Below are positions 61,636 to 64,000 of a DNA stretch of 64,000 bases, piece by piece. Below the pieces are notes generated by a model that saw only the letters and a program-made list of their open reading frames with translations, did not search any database and had not been told where the DNA came from. Every line of letters starts with the position of its first letter. Position 1 is the first letter of the stretch. The position numbers and the translations under genes are program-made. This DNA comes from Caballeronia catudaia (lineage in GTDB: Bacteria; Pseudomonadota; Gammaproteobacteria; Burkholderiales; Burkholderiaceae): contig NZ_FCOF02000013.1 of assembly GCF_001544755.2 (NCBI RefSeq), positions 62,001 to 126,000 of the forward strand, written 5' to 3'.

Positions 61636-62697
61636 ATGACTGACAAAAACGCATCTTCACGTTCGCCATTTCCCGCGCTGATCCTCATCGCGGCCATCGT
61701 CGTCGCGCTGGTCGCGGCGTTCGCCTACACGGCGGGCTGGCTATCGCCGAACCGTCTTACGCCGGCGAAGATCGTCGGCAGCCTCGCGCCGCCCGGCGGC
61801 GCGGTGCCGGGCTTCAGGCGCAATCACGCAAAAGGCATCTGCTTCAGCGGCGATTTCGAATCCAACGGCTCCGGCGCGGCGCTCTCCAAAGCCAAGATGT
61901 TCGCGCCGGGCACGTATGCCGTCACCGGACGCTTCAATCTCGCCACGCCCGACCCGAAGGCATCGGACGCGATGGCGCGTGTGCGCGGCCTCAGCCTGCG
62001 CATCGTCATGCCCGACAACAGCGAGTGGCGCTCCGCGATGATCGATGCGCCGTTCTTCCCCGTCGCCACGCCGCAAGCCTTCTTCGACCTGCAACGCGCG
62101 CTCGCGAACAAGAACGACCCCGAGTCGATGCAGAAATTCGCGGCCGCGCATCCGGAGATCGGCGCGTTCGGTGCATGGGCGGGCAGCGCGCCGTGGACGC
62201 CCTCCTACGCGGAGCAGCGCTACAACAGCCTCAACAGCTTCGTCTTCACCAACGCGGAAGGACAGGACCAGACGGTGCGCTGGTCGTTCGTCCCGGCAGC
62301 GAAGCCCGAGACCGTATCGCCGGATGAGCTGGAGAAGAAGGGCGATAATTTTCTCGATGCCGACATCACCGAACGCGTGAAGAGCGCGCCGCAACGCTGG
62401 GCGATGGTCGTGACGGTCGCGAATCCCGGCGATCCCACCGCCGACCCGAGCAAGGCGTGGCCGGAAGACCGGCATACCGTGGAGGTGGGCACGCTCGTCG
62501 TGAAGGCGATCGAGCCCGAGCCCGACGGACCGTGCCGCGATCTCAACTTCGATCCGACCGTGCTGCCATCGGGCATGCGCGTATCCGACGATCCGTTCCC
62601 CGCCGCGCGCTCGGCCGCCTACTCGGTATCGTTCAATCGGCGCACCGCCGAAGACAAGGACTATCCGCACACGCCCGCGCAAGGAGCCACGCAATGA
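61636..62697 (+). CDS. Catalase-related peroxidase (SrpA-like), membrane-anchored or exported
   Basis: 353 residues from the ATG at 61636. An N-terminal hydrophobic helix (ALILIAAIVVALVAAFAYTAGWL) works as a signal anchor. RRNHAKGICFSGDFESNGSGAALS contains the distal His of the HAKG motif; MARVRGLSLRIVMPDNSEWRSAMIDAPFFPVATPQAFFDL continues the fold, and RSAAYSVSFNRR near the end fits the proximal Arg-Tyr region. It should be a periplasmic heme peroxidase. The cytochrome b561 gene overlaps its stop by 4 nt and could pass electrons from the quinone pool. Confidence 0.85.
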   Translation: MTDKNASSRSPFPALILIAAIVVALVAAFAYTAGWLSPNRLTPAKIVGSLAPPGGAVPGFRRNHAKGICFSGDFESNGSGAALSKAKMFAPGTYAVTGRFNLATPDPKASDAMARVRGLSLRIVMPDNSEWRSAMIDAPFFPVATPQAFFDLQRALANKNDPESMQKFAAAHPEIGAFGAWAGSAPWTPSYAEQRYNSLNSFVFTNAEGQDQTVRWSFVPAAKPETVSPDELEKKGDNFLDADITERVKSAPQRWAMVVTVANPGDPTADPSKAWPEDRHTVEVGTLVVKAIEPEPDGPCRDLNFDPTVLPSGMRVSDDPFPAARSAAYSVSFNRRTAEDKDYPHTPAQGATQ

Positions 62698-63227
62698 ACG
62701 CGATCCACGAGCGGTTCTCGCCGCTGCAACGCGCCCTGCACTGGATCATGGCGATCTGCATTCTCGCGATGCTGTTCATCGGCGTCGGCATGGTATCGAC
62801 GGTGCGCCCCGACTATCTGACGCTCGTATCGATACACAAGCCGCTCGGCGTCGCGATTCTCGTGCTCGCGCTGATTCGTCTCGCGGTGCGCATCACGCGC
62901 GGCGCGCCACCGCTGCCCGCCGACATGCCCGAGCCGATGAAGCTCGCCGCGATCCTCTCGCACTACGCGTTCTATGCGCTGATGATCGCGTTGCCGCTGC
63001 TCGGCTATGGCATGTTGTCGGCGGCGGATTATCCGGTCGTCGTGTTCGGCGTGCGCGTGCCTTCGCTATTGCCGCATAGCAATTCGCTGCACACGCTGCT
63101 GTGGAACGCGCATCGCTTCCTCGCGCTGTGTTTCTTCGCGTTGATCGTCGTGCATCTGGCGGCGGCGCTGTTTCATGCGCTCGTGCGCCGCGATGGTGTC
63201 TTTCACGCGATGGCGCCGTGGAAGTGA
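62694..63227 (+). CDS. Cytochrome b561
   Basis: 177 residues; ATG after AAGGAGCCACGCA, overlapping the peroxidase stop. Four membrane helices with paired histidines for two b hemes (LHWIMAICILAMLFIG, VSIHKPLGVAILVLALIRLAVR, LSHYAFYALMIALPLLGYG, RFLALCFFALIVVHLAAALFHALVRRDG). It transfers electrons between quinol and a periplasmic acceptor, here most likely the co-encoded catalase-related protein. Ends 10 bp before the convergent MocR gene. Confidence 0.9.
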   Translation: MNAIHERFSPLQRALHWIMAICILAMLFIGVGMVSTVRPDYLTLVSIHKPLGVAILVLALIRLAVRITRGAPPLPADMPEPMKLAAILSHYAFYALMIALPLLGYGMLSAADYPVVVFGVRVPSLLPHSNSLHTLLWNAHRFLALCFFALIVVHLAAALFHALVRRDGVFHAMAPWK

Positions 63228-63237
63228 CTCGGCGTGG

Positions 63238-64000
63238 TCACGGCCGGCGCTGCTGCACGACCTGAGCAAGCGCCCGCACGCCCGGCTCGATCAGCTCCGC
63301 GCGTATCGCCGAGAAGCCCATGCGAAAGCATCGCTGACCATCGGCGGGATCGGCAAAGAAGACGTTGCCCGGTTCGATCAGCACGCCGAGCGCCTGCGCG
63401 TCTTTGGCGAGGCGCGTCGCATCGAGCCACGGCGGACCTTCGACCCAGCACGACGCGCCGCCCGTCACCTTCGATGCGCGCAACTCCGGCAAATGCGTAG
63501 CGAGCGCATCCGTCAGCACTTCGGCGCGCTCCTTGTAGACGCGCCCGAGCTTGCGCAACAGCGTGTCGTGATGGCCGAGCGCGAGAAACGTCGCGAACGC
63601 ACGCTGAATGTATGCGGCCGGATGGCGAATCATCAGACGGCGCAGCGCGCGCAATTCGCGGATCAGCGTGCGCGGCGCGACGATATAACCAAGCCGCAAT
63701 CCGGGCGCGAGCGTCTTCGACAACGAGCCGATATACACGACGCGCTCCGCCGTATCGAGACTCTTCAATGCCGGATGCGGCGTGCCCGAAAACGAGTTCT
63801 CGCTCTCGTAATCGTCCTCGACGACGATGAAGTCATGCTTCACGGACAGATCGAGCAGCCTGCGCCGCCGCTCGATCGGCATCGTCACCGTCGTCGGGCA
63901 TTGATGGCTCGGCGTGACATACACGTAATCGCACGGCGCGAGCAGGCTTTCATCGTCGATGACCGCGCCTTCATCATCGACGTGAATCGGCACGATCTCC
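63238..64000 (-). CDS. MocR-type GntR/aminotransferase regulator, C-terminal part (5' end outside window)
   Basis: About 254 codons are visible and the frame stays open to the window edge. They cover the aminotransferase class I domain: CDYVYVTPSHQCPTTVTMP, VVEDDYESENSFSG, YIGSLSKTLAPGLRLGYIVAP (PLP lysine in SLSKTLAPG) and RKLGRVYKERAEVLTDAL. In MocR regulators this domain senses PLP or an amino-compound, and an N-terminal GntR helix-turn-helix binds DNA; that part lies beyond position 64000, so a plain aminotransferase cannot be excluded. Confidence 0.82.
   Translation of the reverse strand, partial: EIVPIHVDDEGAVIDDESLLAPCDYVYVTPSHQCPTTVTMPIERRRRLLDLSVKHDFIVVEDDYESENSFSGTPHPALKSLDTAERVVYIGSLSKTLAPGLRLGYIVAPRTLIRELRALRRLMIRHPAAYIQRAFATFLALGHHDTLLRKLGRVYKERAEVLTDALATHLPELRASKVTGGASCWVEGPPWLDATRLAKDAQALGVLIEPGNVFFADPADGQRCFRMGFSAIRAELIEPGVRALAQVVQQRRP

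Noticed and set aside
1..64000. CRISPR arrays, tRNA or rRNA genes, insertion sequences
   Set aside because: Scanned by eye and none recognised; no regularly spaced repeat with unique spacers, no transposase and no cloverleaf-like segment was noticed.

Overview
The window reads as a secondary replicon (chromid or megaplasmid) of a Burkholderiaceae bacterium, most like Caballeronia or Paraburkholderia. Grounds: GC-rich codon use throughout, Burkholderia-type porin, lipoproteins and regulators, and a plasmid-type replication and partition locus (rep, iterons, parA, parB, four parS-like palindromes) rather than dnaA. No rRNA, tRNA, CRISPR array or insertion sequence was seen.

Layout. 1-7000: a beta-propeller/transferase-like gene cut by the window edge, two tiny paralogous membrane peptides, a degenerate Nudix protein, a Tat-exported phospholipase C with a small lipoprotein, and an MFS transporter. 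7045-12640: the replicon core, with rep (leftward), a 21-bp iteron origin with a DnaA box, parA-parB (rightward) and about 1.5 kb of non-coding DNA carrying four copies of one 16-bp palindrome. 12834-17720: a DUF3268-like zinc protein and a partner, small secreted proteins, a cytochrome c next to a catalase-related heme protein, and an AEC transporter. 17727-28750: a catabolic island with AraC and LysR regulators, an outer-membrane channel, a Tat-exported ketosteroid-dehydrogenase-like flavoprotein with its own cytochrome c and an NTF2-like protein, then a complete hydroquinone/hydroxyquinol lower pathway (two-subunit hydroquinone dioxygenase, semialdehyde dehydrogenase, maleylacetate reductase, intradiol dioxygenase, small Rieske protein). 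28728-39884: a cell-surface glycosidase-like lipoprotein, a sugar ABC importer with a GntR regulator, the wreck of an IlvD/Edd sugar-acid dehydratase, a DMT transporter, a Fic C-terminal fragment and glpR-glpK-glpD. 39928-47389: MFS-GH31-porin operon, a GMC oxidoreductase fragment, a YciI-like protein and a beta-propeller lipoprotein.

48210-61478 is a histidine-utilisation region: amino-acid ABC importer, a HutH-like lyase and hutC in one transcription unit, hutU-D-I-F-G in a second, and a divergent NCS1 permease. Three matching TGTA-N2-TACA-type sites sit upstream of the three units, so HutC probably controls all of them. The HutH-like lyase precisely lacks the Ala-Ser-Gly tripeptide that forms the MIO cofactor, which points to a substrate other than histidine, such as a trimethylated histidine (hercynine or ergothioneine), feeding the standard hut route. 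The window ends with a second catalase-related protein paired with a cytochrome b561 and a partial MocR-type regulator.

Most function calls rest on family resemblance read by eye; no database search was run.
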